From: Bacteroidales bacterium
GTDB taxonomy: Bacteria > Bacteroidota > Bacteroidia > Bacteroidales > VadinHA17
DNA: 64,000 bases
Assembly (NCBI GenBank): GCA_022865305.1
Contig: JALHSP010000026.1
Location: 124,001-188,000, forward strand
Direction of reading: 5' to 3'
The position numbers and the translations under genes are program-made. Below, in pieces: positions 48,256-56,578 of this stretch. How positions within the stretch are numbered: the stretch's first letter is position 1; each line of letters opens with the position of its first letter. Under the pieces are notes generated by a model. That model was not told the DNA's origin and did not search any database. It saw only the letters and a program-made list of their open reading frames with translations.

Positions 48256-48872
48256 GCATGTAAGATTTAGAATTATTAATGTTGCAAATTAGTCAAAACA
48301 GGACAATAAGTTAGCGAATAATTCGAATTTATGAGATCAATTTAGTAAAGGTCTCACTATTTATTTTAATACTCACACTCATAACAGAATCTCTATTACT
48401 ACAAACAGGATCATTGATCTGCGGGGTTTTTATTGAAAGGATGACAGAATTGGTGACGCTTGCCTGCCGGCAGGCAGGGATTTCATAACTTGCACATAAT
48501 CTGGCGCATGCACAACCTTTTCAGGATAAATCTATCATACTTCTTTTTAGTCAAAAAAAAATTGTACTCTAATTCTATCAGGCCTTTAAGAGAAAACGAT
48601 AGATTAACATTTTATTCATACCTTTAGTTGACAGTCTCATGGAAGAGACATAAAAACAAAGAAAGGAATAAAACATGAAAACCGACGCGAGAGTGATTGG
48701 AAGAAGTACATTCACATAGCTCAAAAACCAGATAATGGCAGGAAATATTCTACCGGGTGCAAAGGCGAACAGAATATTTATTAGTGAATAGGTTTCACTC
48801 ATATACAAGAATAATTCCGGTTCAAACTAGCTATTTAGTATTAATAAGATAAAAATCAAGAAGGAATTTGTT
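48256..48872. other. 617-nt intergenic region with repeat fragments
   Basis: It holds a partial copy of the composite repeat (48408-48430, GGATCATTGATCTGCGGGGTT) and a perfect 14-bp palindrome GCCTGCCGGCAGGC (48462-48475). No convincing gene was found. A hydrophobic 76-codon minus-strand frame at 48578-48808 has no start context or recognised motif. Confidence 0.55.
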
Positions 48873-49730
48873 ATGAAAACTAAACAGATGATATTCATTT
48901 TGATAAGTCTGCTGATATCAATTCTCCCGCTGAGTGTATCAGGGCAGACAGGCACAAGAGCCCAAAAAGCTCCGGATGACATAACTAAATGGACAAATAA
49001 AACAATAATGTGGGTTGGTCCGCATCAGGATGATGAAAGCGGATGTTTGGGGACATTGTCCCTGCTTAAAGCAAATGGCAACAAAATTGTTATGGTATGG
49101 TATACAACTGGTAACAAGGGTTCGAGAGATCTTGATATGACAAGTGAAAGACTTGCCCAGATAAGGAAAATTGAATCTGAAAAAGCATGTGGAGAAATGG
49201 GAATAACGCCGGCAACGGATACTTTCATTTGTCTCGGATATGATGATGGGATGTTAGAATATGTTCCGGAAAAAGAACTTTGTGAAAAAGTCTGCAGGCT
49301 GATAAGACAATACCGTCCCGATGCAGTATTTACCATGGACCCTGGTACTACCTGGATGAAGTGGCTTAAAACCGACCATCGTATGTCGGCTTTCATAACC
49401 CTCGACGGTGCGCGGGCAGCCGCTTATCATTTATACTTTCCGAATCACAGGATCAATGAAGGACTGCACCCCTTTACTGTTACAGACTATTTCTTTTATT
49501 CTACCGGTGAATCAAATTGCGAAGTTGATGTTACTTCAGTTAGTGATAAAAAGATCCGTGCCCATGCCTGGTATGTAAGTCAGTTTGGAGCAGGTAATTT
49601 TAAATATGTTGGTCCGGAACCAGATCAGGAAAATATTAAAAAACAACTAAGCAGTAATGCTGAAAGAATTGCAAAAGGTGAAAAGATCTATGAAAGATTC
49701 AGAAGGCTCTCTGAATCCATGTCATTCTGA
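48873..49730 (+). CDS. Secreted PIG-L/LmbE-family deacetylase
   Basis: The 285-residue protein has a signal peptide (cleaved near SVSGQ, residue 25). The LmbE zinc motif follows: GPHQDDESG with His51, Asp53 and Asp54 (family form AHPDDE), and a third ligand likely His169 in KTDHRMSAF. Enzymes of this fold remove N-acetyl groups from sugars such as GlcNAc derivatives. It acts in the periplasm or outside. The exact substrate is not readable. An esterase gene follows on the same strand after a repeat-rich 193-nt gap. Confidence 0.88.
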   Translation: MKTKQMIFILISLLISILPLSVSGQTGTRAQKAPDDITKWTNKTIMWVGPHQDDESGCLGTLSLLKANGNKIVMVWYTTGNKGSRDLDMTSERLAQIRKIESEKACGEMGITPATDTFICLGYDDGMLEYVPEKELCEKVCRLIRQYRPDAVFTMDPGTTWMKWLKTDHRMSAFITLDGARAAAYHLYFPNHRINEGLHPFTVTDYFFYSTGESNCEVDVTSVSDKKIRAHAWYVSQFGAGNFKYVGPEPDQENIKKQLSSNAERIAKGEKIYERFRRLSESMSF

Positions 49731-49744
49731 AAAATCCTTTTAAA

Positions 49745-49875
49745 GTCTACCTGCATCACCTTCCTTCGGCCGCCGGAGGTTAGCCCGAAGGCGCCGCGTT
49801 TAGCTTCGTCCTTCGGTCGTCGAAGTCCCGATTTATCGGGACGAAGACGGCGGAGCAAGGCCGGCAGGCAGCGAA
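49745..49875. repeat. GC-rich hairpin repeat
   Basis: This stretch is far GC-richer than its surroundings. It contains GTCCCGATTTATCGGGAC (49825-49842, an 8-bp stem) inside longer matching arms with CGTC and GACG, and a terminal GCCGGCAGGCAG. It may terminate the deacetylase transcript. Confidence 0.6.
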
Positions 49876-49923
49876 ATAGTTTTATTACTTTTATATTACC
49901 TCTGTATTATAAACAATTCAACC

Positions 49924-50778
49924 ATGAAAAAGATTCTTAGTTTTTACGTAATGATTTTAATCATTCCATTTTCATTAATGGCTCAAACAGGAACAGTATA
50001 TGACAATCTTACTCTTAAAAGTTCAATACTTAAAATGGAACGTAAGTATTCAGTTTATTTACCTCCTGATTATCAAACTTCAAACCGCAGTTATCCTGTA
50101 CTTTACCTTCTGCATGGATCAGGTGATGACCAGACCGGCTGGGTGCAATTCGGAGAGGTGGAGTATATTGCCGATAAAGCCATTATGGAAGGAAAGTCTA
50201 CAGCCATGGTAATTGTTATGCCTGATGCAAATACGGGTCGCAGGGGCTATTTTAACACTTTAAGAGGAGATTTTCAGTATGAAGATTTTTTCTTTAAGGA
50301 ATTTATACCATTTATTGAGAAAACTTACAGGATACGTGCTGAAAAACAGTATCGGGCAATTGCAGGTTTATCAATGGGTGGCGGCGGCACAATAATTTAT
50401 GCCTTGCATCATCCTGAAATGTTTGCTTCAGCCTGTCCTTTAAGCGCATCTGTCAGGCGACAAACTGATAATCGCTACAGGCGGAATGCTGATACAGTCG
50501 GACTTTCAGCTGAGCAGATTGATGCCTATCGCAAACAGCATGATGCTTTTTATCTGGTAGAAAATATGCCTGATACTCTGAAAACTCAGGTAAGGTGGTA
50601 TATTGATTGCGGAGATGATGATGCTTTGTCTGAGGGGAACTCGTTGTTGCATGTAGCAATGCGCAGTAAAGGAATTCCTCACGAATTCAGGATAAGAAAT
50701 GGTGTACACAACTGGACATACTGGAGAGAAGCCCTTCCTGAAGTATTGGATTTTATTTCACAGGGATTTCACAGGTAA
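49924..50778 (+). CDS. Secreted esterase (esterase D / XynZ-like)
   Basis: The 284-residue protein has a signal peptide (cut near SLMAQ, residue 20) and an alpha/beta hydrolase fold of the putative-esterase (PF00756) family. The nucleophile is Ser150 in IAGLSMGGGG. The likely acid is in WYIDCGDDDAL and the base His in RNGVHNWTYW near 266. The oxyanion part YLLHGSGDDQTGW is intact. Relatives act as feruloyl or acetyl-xylan esterases and could serve the same plant-glycan use as the GH43 enzymes; this is inference. Confidence 0.88.
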   Translation: MKKILSFYVMILIIPFSLMAQTGTVYDNLTLKSSILKMERKYSVYLPPDYQTSNRSYPVLYLLHGSGDDQTGWVQFGEVEYIADKAIMEGKSTAMVIVMPDANTGRRGYFNTLRGDFQYEDFFFKEFIPFIEKTYRIRAEKQYRAIAGLSMGGGGTIIYALHHPEMFASACPLSASVRRQTDNRYRRNADTVGLSAEQIDAYRKQHDAFYLVENMPDTLKTQVRWYIDCGDDDALSEGNSLLHVAMRSKGIPHEFRIRNGVHNWTYWREALPEVLDFISQGFHR

Positions 50779-51154
50779 AGGTTATTCTTTCAGTTATTTA
50801 ATTTAATGTTATCCGGCTTCCTGCCAACATTAAATTGTCTGACCTCCGGTCGTCCTCCTTTGATCTAAAGACGGAGTACAGCGACAGACAAAATTTATTT
50901 GACATTGATTATTTCCCGGTGTAACTTTGTTAAGCAATGCGATTATCGTGAGAGTCTATTTGGTTGAGCAAAGCATTACATTCGGCAAGCAACCCGTTGT
51001 TAGTCTGGTGTTTTGTGACTGACGGGACGGAAGTATAACATACTCAAATGTTATTTATGTTTGGTAATCTTATAACAGTCCGTTAGTATGATATATGTAG
51101 TTTTTGTAGACATACAAACAAGTAGGCATTAATTAATAAATAAACTATAAAGTC
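50779..51154. other. 376-nt intergenic region with promoter and long leader
   Basis: Apart from the promoter at 50898 nothing coding was found. The 225 nt between that promoter and the next gene is unusually long for a leader. It contains a GTTGTTAG-type stretch near 50995. Confidence 0.45.
50898..50929 (+). promoter_or_regulatory. Consensus Bacteroidota promoter (copy 1 of a repeated promoter)
   Basis: TTTG (50898-50901), 20 nt, then TAACTTTG (50922-50929): an exact match to TTTG-N20-TAnnTTTG. The context GGTGTAACTTTG-K-TAAGCAATG is repeated at 52757-52777. Confidence 0.75.
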
Positions 51155-52423
51155 ATGAAAAAACTGTTAATGAGTATCATTATAATAGCAAATGTCCATT
51201 TTTGCTTTTCGCAAGAGATTATTGACTTACATTATGATTCAAAGAAAAAGGAGTTTAAGGAAAAAACGGAATCAATTAAGTTCAAGTCTGGGGAAACATA
51301 TCAAGTTAAAATTCATAATGTTAACACTTCTTATATAAGCTGGAAACTTGAGTCTAAATCATATATTTTGTCTTCATCGACTCCCGATATCATAAAACCT
51401 ATCTTCCTGGGGATAACTGATGAGGCTTTAATTTCCAAGTATTCTCTAAAAAAAGAAAGCTTAGTTCAACTGAACAAAGTGTATTTAAGAACAATTGATT
51501 ATTATAATAATTTGCAAGCGTTAAAATCAAATTCAGATTCATTGTATAAATGGAATCTCAAAAAAATAGATACGGGGAAAGCAGACTCAATTAGAAATAT
51601 TGTTTTCGGTATCTATAAGGTAGATAGTCTTCTAAAGTTGAAAAGAAATGTCAATTTAGCAATAAAATATATTGAAGTAGCAAATGAATTATTTAAGGCA
51701 AAAATGCCGGAAATTAATACTGATGAATTGATCAAAAATAAAATAATTGAAAACTATGCTGAAATAAGTTATGTTTTAGATATTGTTAAGTCTGACAATT
51801 ATTTGAAATATGTTAAATTCATTGAAAGTTCATTAAAACCACAAGTTACAATAATGTCAGAACCATTTAAGGCTGAAAAAGATGTAGTTGATTTGAAAAT
51901 AACTCTAATTGATAATTACAAGCCTGATACGCTGTACAATTTTTCTGTATCTTTTTATACACATGGAAATGGGAGTTTTGACTTCTCAACAGGTTTTTTC
52001 TTCAACAATTTATATGAAGATTCTTATTACCTTGAAAAGAGAGATACGACAGTAAATTCAATAAAAAATGTTAAAGAAAATGATAATTGTAATTTTGATG
52101 TTTCATTTGGTGCGCTAGGACATTATTCTTATAAAATACAAAACAACATAAAACTGGGTATAAGTATGGGGGCAGCTTTATCTCCTTTAGATGGTAAAAT
52201 AAGATATTTAGTAGGTAGCAGTCTTTTATTGGGAAGAAATAAGCAAGTTGGAATAAATGTAGGATTGATTCTTGCTAAAATGAAAGCATTAAATGGTGAA
52301 GTAAAAAGTGATGATGAGGGAAATTATGTGTCAAAAGATGTTACAAGTGTACCAACTTATGATAAAATTAACAGCGGTTTTTACCTCGGAGTAACATATA
52401 ACCTAATATCAAAGAAAAAATAA
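51155..52423 (+). CDS. Exported protein of unknown function
   Basis: The 422-residue protein has a signal peptide (MKKLLMSIIIIANVHFCFSQ). I do not recognise its family. The middle (about 100-230) is rich in Lys, Asn, Leu and Ile and reads as helical. The C-terminal 140 residues alternate like beta strands and include a Gly-rich phrase NIKLGISMGAALSPLDGKIR and LLLGRNKQVGINVGLILAK, reminiscent of an outer-membrane barrel end (last residues GFYLGVTYNLISKKK). The gene is markedly AT-richer than its neighbours, which hints at transfer. A promoter lies 225 nt upstream and a terminator at 52475. Confidence 0.7.
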   Translation: MKKLLMSIIIIANVHFCFSQEIIDLHYDSKKKEFKEKTESIKFKSGETYQVKIHNVNTSYISWKLESKSYILSSSTPDIIKPIFLGITDEALISKYSLKKESLVQLNKVYLRTIDYYNNLQALKSNSDSLYKWNLKKIDTGKADSIRNIVFGIYKVDSLLKLKRNVNLAIKYIEVANELFKAKMPEINTDELIKNKIIENYAEISYVLDIVKSDNYLKYVKFIESSLKPQVTIMSEPFKAEKDVVDLKITLIDNYKPDTLYNFSVSFYTHGNGSFDFSTGFFFNNLYEDSYYLEKRDTTVNSIKNVKENDNCNFDVSFGALGHYSYKIQNNIKLGISMGAALSPLDGKIRYLVGSSLLLGRNKQVGINVGLILAKMKALNGEVKSDDEGNYVSKDVTSVPTYDKINSGFYLGVTYNLISKKK

Positions 52424-52474
52424 CTAATGCCAACACGGACAATAAAGTAAATAAGGTTATTAATCAAGAATCAA

Positions 52475-52501
52475 CGCCCCTCCCCGGGGCGCTTTTATTT
52501 T
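52475..52501 (+). terminator. Rho-independent terminator
   Basis: CGCCCC and GGGGCG form a stem around TCCCC, followed by CTTTTATTTT. It lies 51 nt after the unknown exported gene. Confidence 0.75.
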
Positions 52502-52539
52502 ATTCCCTCCTCGCCCTGAAATACCTTTCCGCCTTCACA

Positions 52540-52651
52540 GGATCAATGATCCGTGGGATTTTGTATTTGGTGCCTGTTGAAGTAAGAATGAAGAACCATC
52601 GAACAGCGAAGTCAGAAGTTCTAAATTCAACATTCGAATGTTCTTCGTTCG
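52540..52651. repeat. Dispersed composite repeat, copy 2
   Basis: Both units of the composite repeat are present in the same order as at 37672-37782. The second unit (52585-52651) is also 67 nt long and differs at only a few positions. The following stretch 52697-52757 further resembles 37559-37630, next to the RAYT pseudogene. Confidence 0.8.
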
Positions 52652-52735
52652 TCATTCATCAAATCCTTGCCTATTGACTGACGCTTGTAGTCTTCTTCCA
52701 CTGTTCCCAATTTCTCAACCTTCCCCCAAACTTTT

Positions 52736-52767
52736 TTTGACTTTTAATATTATCAGGTGTAACTTTG
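52736..52767 (+). promoter_or_regulatory. Consensus Bacteroidota promoter (copy 2), 8 nt before a start codon
   Basis: TTTG (52736-52739), 20 nt, then TAACTTTG (52760-52767). The start codon of the following gene is at 52775. The expected transcription start would fall on or next to the ATG, so the mRNA may be leaderless. Confidence 0.72.
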
Positions 52768-52774
52768 GTAAGCA

Positions 52775-53332
52775 ATGTATTATTGGAATAGACTTTTAAC
52801 TTTTTTTATTTACATCACACTGTCTGTGTCTGTATTAAGTTGTAACTCAAAGAAAACTACCAGTGTGTCAGATGAGTTTGCTCTTTACTCGACCAAAGAA
52901 GTTTTTGATTCTGTACTTGGATATAATAAAATGGTACCAGTTGCAGTCCGGTACATTTCAATTCCGGTTAATCAGGATCTTCTTAAGAAAGTAAGCATTT
53001 TACTTGATTCAGTGTCGGCATACAACTTCAATAATTTGAAAATGGAAGTTTCAGGGATTGATAAAAATGAAAATAATTATAAAGTATTAAAAGTAAATTT
53101 AAGAGAGAATCCGGGTTTCAAAATGCCTGATAGTCTGGGCCATTATCGCAGCTGGTATGATTTTTTCCAGGGATCAATGGGAGGAGGGCAGACAACCATT
53201 ATTCTTACCGAATCTACCTTACAAAAACAATACAAGGGTGAGTGGGTGGACGCAGTTGAGTTCAGCTACCAGAATGAAAAGATCGGAGATTGGGATCATA
53301 TATTTTTATCAGGAATAATTAAAAGAAATTAA
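52775..53332 (+). CDS. Lipoprotein of unknown function
   Basis: The 185-residue protein has a lipoprotein signal (Cys23 after SVLS). The mature part is mixed alpha/beta with no motif I recognise. Phrases include VAVRYISIPVNQDLLKKVSI, YRSWYDFFQGSMGGGQTT and YKGEWVDAVEFSYQ. The ATG at 52775 is the only start that keeps the signal peptide, yet it lies only 7 nt past a consensus promoter. No Shine-Dalgarno is possible there. Confidence 0.68.
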   Translation: MYYWNRLLTFFIYITLSVSVLSCNSKKTTSVSDEFALYSTKEVFDSVLGYNKMVPVAVRYISIPVNQDLLKKVSILLDSVSAYNFNNLKMEVSGIDKNENNYKVLKVNLRENPGFKMPDSLGHYRSWYDFFQGSMGGGQTTIILTESTLQKQYKGEWVDAVEFSYQNEKIGDWDHIFLSGIIKRN

Positions 53333-53347
53333 TATCACATTGCATGA

Positions 53348-54253
53348 TCAACCTGCCTTTAGGAACTGGTTATACCTAAAATCAAGTCGCTCTCTATCCG
53401 GATAGTCTTTTAGATTCCCGGGCAAAATAAGGTTCCCGTTATCCAATGATTGTAGTCCATACTTCAGCATAGGCCCATCAATCTCCTCCAGAATATCCTT
53501 TCTGACCTTTACTTTAAAATCAGGGCTTATACCTATTATATATTGGTCAAATGCAGAATGATGAATCTTACATAGGGAAAGTCCATTTTGAATAATCGGC
53601 TCTCCATTGTCCTCCAAATCCCCAATAATATGTGCAGCATCCAATAACCCAGTATGTCTTAATTGGCACAAAGCACATTGATTTCTATAAGCTTTAAGTA
53701 CAATTTCCCTGAATCCCCTCTGATGGACTCTTCGCAGGGATGTGACTGTAATATATGCTCTCCTTGCATAGCTAGTCAATGATTCAGCTGCCTGACCGGA
53801 TAGTTCTAAAGGTTTAAGATAAGCTATATCATCAGCCATGACAGAGAAAGAAAGATCCAATGGATTATCCCCAACAATATAGACTGGCCACATCGGTACA
53901 TATTTATTTTCTACAATATTATGAAAGTAAATCAGGGGAATTTTCTGTTTCATTAATTCACGAAGACCCAAATTATCAGGATGATTGGGATTGGTACCAC
54001 GATATCTGTAATTCAAAATACCACTTTCCTCATCAATTGAATCAGGATAGGGGCCATCTACTATTGATGTAATTGAAATTGGTAGCTTCATCGCCTTGGG
54101 TTTCCAGATTCCCTGCGGGCCCACTAATCCATATTTTTCACCGCTGAGGTTGAAGCCATCCTGAAGGAGTCTTCGCGTTAGAACATCTCCATGAATTTCG
54201 ATCTGACTTTTCAGCCAGTCAAATGCAAATAATCTGATCTGTAGATCTGTCAT
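53348..54253 (-). CDS. McrA-like HNH restriction endonuclease
   Basis: The 301-residue protein matches a family of HNH_2 restriction endonucleases, related to the modification-dependent McrA type. The N-terminal domain (about 1-150: GDVLTRRLLQDGF, GLVGPQGIWKPKAM, YRYRGTNPNHPDNLGL, PLIYFHNIVENKYVP) is the part thought to recognise DNA. The C-terminal HNH nuclease has Cys193/Cys196 (CALC), His208 (DAAHI), Asn223 (QNGLSLC) and His231-His232. If modification-dependent it would cut methylated or phosphorothioated foreign DNA; specificity cannot be read. It starts 5 nt downstream of its partner gene on the same strand. Confidence 0.8.
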   Translation of the reverse strand: MTDLQIRLFAFDWLKSQIEIHGDVLTRRLLQDGFNLSGEKYGLVGPQGIWKPKAMKLPISITSIVDGPYPDSIDEESGILNYRYRGTNPNHPDNLGLRELMKQKIPLIYFHNIVENKYVPMWPVYIVGDNPLDLSFSVMADDIAYLKPLELSGQAAESLTSYARRAYITVTSLRRVHQRGFREIVLKAYRNQCALCQLRHTGLLDAAHIIGDLEDNGEPIIQNGLSLCKIHHSAFDQYIIGISPDFKVKVRKDILEEIDGPMLKYGLQSLDNGNLILPGNLKDYPDRERLDFRYNQFLKAG

Positions 54254-54258
54254 GAAAA

Positions 54259-55173
54259 TTATAACCTTAAAAACTTCTCTCTAAATTCAGTATAATTCTT
54301 CACCTCCTTATAGAAATCAAAAAGTTCCTCATAAGTTCTGAAGTTATATCTATCTTCAAATTCTTTAAATGGAGCAGTTTTTAATATTGGTGGTACCTCA
54401 CTCAGATCAGCAATATCGCCAAGCTTTTTCCCGAATGCTTCCCTGGATGGATCTGCAACATAGGTCTTGTATCCCAGAAGTTTACCTATTTGAGTAATAT
54501 AATAAACTGCTTCCCAATGTCCTGATGGTTCTAAGTCATTGTCAAGAATCGCAATCTCCTCTTCATCAATTTCAACCGCTGCAAAACCTTGAGAACTTTT
54601 ACCAATATATTTTGCATATCCTCCAAGCCTTTTATCACACATGAAATGGCAAAACATATCGAATTTTTCAGGCTCGTTTAAAAGATCAATTTCAAGAGAT
54701 GGAATTAATTCATCAATAATTGAAACGTACTTCATATAATTAGCCAAATCTCTGTCTATGGCTTTCTTTTCAAGGATGAAATTTACAGTCAGGATCGTTT
54801 TATTATTAATGATTCTGTATTTAGAATTAAGAAAGAATAATGTTGGGGAAATAAATCCGGATTTAAATCCTTTTGATAACTCATACTTTGACTCAAATTC
54901 AGCAAAGGAATTATAATTTTTTTTCTCTATTACCTCATAGATTAACTGGAAAATTGCATCCCCTACTTTCGGCCAGTTTTCAGGTTTGTGCCAGCCGACA
55001 TTTTCAAACCAGATTTTAATGTCTTTTGTAATAGCAGGCATCACACTGATACGGTATCCTTTCTCCCTGTTGTGCTTTGTATTTGCATAGGGCAGCATCT
55101 TTTCAAGGACATCATCAGTATAATCCTGCGCGAAATTTCTGATTGCTTGCTTGCGGGATTCTGAAATATTCAT
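54259..55173 (-). CDS. Protein of unknown function, partner of the HNH endonuclease
   Basis: The 304-residue protein has no signal or membrane helix. I do not recognise the family. The C-terminal part (SGHWEAVYYITQIGKLLGYKTYV, followed by GKKLGDIADLSEVPPI) recalls a short region seen in some restriction-associated proteins. The first half is helical and rich in Lys and aromatic residues (KIWFENVGWHKPENWPKVGDAIF). It is transcribed with the HNH gene, only 5 nt apart, which suggests a restriction or antiphage pair. It reads as intact. Confidence 0.6.
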   Translation of the reverse strand: MNISESRKQAIRNFAQDYTDDVLEKMLPYANTKHNREKGYRISVMPAITKDIKIWFENVGWHKPENWPKVGDAIFQLIYEVIEKKNYNSFAEFESKYELSKGFKSGFISPTLFFLNSKYRIINNKTILTVNFILEKKAIDRDLANYMKYVSIIDELIPSLEIDLLNEPEKFDMFCHFMCDKRLGGYAKYIGKSSQGFAAVEIDEEEIAILDNDLEPSGHWEAVYYITQIGKLLGYKTYVADPSREAFGKKLGDIADLSEVPPILKTAPFKEFEDRYNFRTYEELFDFYKEVKNYTEFREKFLRL

Positions 55174-55448
55174 AATGACTATTTGAAGGTGATACTATTA
55201 ACCTTATTAACATTTTCTGCTCATCATACTGCACATCTTAAAATTCCGGCATCACTTAGCTACACCGTAATTGATACTAAAGCCTGCTTTGTTTGGGAAT
55301 AAGGTCCTTTCCCAGATTATAAACTCATTCCAAACCTAACCGGGGGAATGAAAATTACAAAATTCTATGGATTTTTGCCTTATTGTATTCAAAAAGAAAA
55401 CTTACGGTGGTTTAATGATCATATAGGAATGAGCTACCCCAAAAGGAA

Positions 55449-56087
55449 TTATTTGCCTATGAGGCTCATAATATTCTCTTTTCTCATTCTTCTTTCGATC
55501 ACTTCGGCAGAAACATCAAATCTACCACATATTAAAGGAGCTATCATCGAAAACAAATCATCTTCATTTATCTTTGGTGAATTCCACGAGGAATACTTCT
55601 TTAAAACGTTCTGCCGTTTTGATTTGAATTCTTCAACAAGGGTGTCTAATGGTACAAGCAATCTTCCTGCAAATTCAGAAGCCTGAGTTTCAAACCACCC
55701 CAAAGTATCATCATCAATTGCTAGCCGGAACTTTATCCACTCTCCTTCATTGGCGAATTTCTGGCTATCGATGGTGCTTCTATGAAGAACATAGTGCCCT
55801 ATTTCATGAGCAATCGTAAACCTTACCCGTTTGTAATAGCGATCATCTGTATAGAGAAATTCATCAACATAAATTGCCTTAAAGTCTTTTGAAATGAATC
55901 CTTCCATATCACAAAGCCTCTGAAGGCTTTCGATCGGGATTATCCGGATACCGAGTGTGGCTTCAACGACGTGTTCAATATCTACCGGCAACTCTGTGGT
56001 AAAAATATGTTCCTCTCTGAACCGTTCTGCTTCGTCCCGGATTTTATCCATCGAGAGTTTTACAGAGACTATTTTTCCGGGGTCCAT
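55449..56087 (-). CDS. ImmA/IrrE-family metallopeptidase
   Basis: This 212-residue zinc peptidase has the HExxH site at His94-Glu95-His98 (TIAHEIGHYVLHR) and the downstream Glu in TQASEFAGRLLVP as likely third ligand. ImmA/IrrE peptidases cleave their cognate XRE repressor under stress or phage signals and so relieve repression. Its start overlaps the end of the XRE gene by 19 nt, so the two are an operon. The target genes are probably the adjacent divergent ones. Confidence 0.9.
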   Translation of the reverse strand: MDPGKIVSVKLSMDKIRDEAERFREEHIFTTELPVDIEHVVEATLGIRIIPIESLQRLCDMEGFISKDFKAIYVDEFLYTDDRYYKRVRFTIAHEIGHYVLHRSTIDSQKFANEGEWIKFRLAIDDDTLGWFETQASEFAGRLLVPLDTLVEEFKSKRQNVLKKYSSWNSPKINEDDLFSMIAPLICGRFDVSAEVIERRMRKENIMSLIGK

Positions 56088-56443
56088 GCGGATCTGATTT
56101 TAGTTATCAGAGTTTTAAGCTCCTCTTCAGTTGGTTTTTCTCCCCAAACAGTCCTGAAAAAAACAGGTAATTGATCCAGGATCTCAGATTCGATCAGTTC
56201 TTCCGGAATAGTTGATAAAGCTGCCAGGTCCAAGAGTTCTTTATAACCCTGACTTCCTGTTTTTATCTTCAATACAGTGGCGATCTCATCAAGAACTTTC
56301 TTACTTTTGGGAGGTGTTTTTATTCCCCTTTCAATCTTGCTCCAGTTGCTGGCATCAAACCCGATCAGCCGGCAGAACTCACGTAATGTTAATCCTGCAG
56401 CAATTCGTTTATCACGGATAAAATTTGCAAATGATGGTTTCAT
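56069..56443 (-). CDS. XRE-family repressor
   Basis: I start at 56443 (MKPSFANFIRDKRIAAGLT) because the residues upstream are not part of the fold and contain the operator. The 124-residue protein has one helix-turn-helix (TLREFCRLIGFDASNWSKIERG) and a C-terminal tail with EELIESEILDQLPVFFRTVW that probably dimerises. Together with the overlapping ImmA/IrrE gene it forms a repressor-antirepressor switch. The palindrome at 56460 lies between it and the divergent radical SAM operon. Confidence 0.88.
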   Translation of the reverse strand: MKPSFANFIRDKRIAAGLTLREFCRLIGFDASNWSKIERGIKTPPKSKKVLDEIATVLKIKTGSQGYKELLDLAALSTIPEELIESEILDQLPVFFRTVWGEKPTEEELKTLITKIRSAWTPEK

Positions 56444-56459
56444 GTCTTGGGGTGCGTTG

Positions 56460-56481
56460 GTGTGGTACAAAATTACCACAC
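56460..56481. promoter_or_regulatory. XRE operator between repressor gene and peptide operon
   Basis: GTGTGGTA and TACCACAC form a perfect 8-bp inverted repeat with a 6-nt spacer, 16 nt upstream of the repressor start and 97 nt upstream of the radical SAM gene. It is likely the repressor's own site; control of the divergent operon is possible. Confidence 0.65.
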
Positions 56482-56578
56482 ATAAATATAAAAACAAAAT
56501 CTTTTATCATAATTCTTAATTAAGGGAGTAATTTGGGCAAAATTAGTTACAATTGCATGTGCAATAATAACTGAATTT

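Noticed and set aside
48578-48808. Hydrophobic 76-codon frame on the minus strand
   Set aside because: No recognisable motif, no start context, and it lies in a repeat-containing gap; probably chance.
50980-52440. Integron attC-like GTTAG/CTAAT stretches flanking the unknown exported gene
   Set aside because: The core sites do not pair well and no integrase is visible, so a cassette reading is not supported.
55348-55686. Plus-strand 112-codon frame opposite the ImmA gene
   Set aside because: It is antisense to a well-supported gene and has no coding signature.
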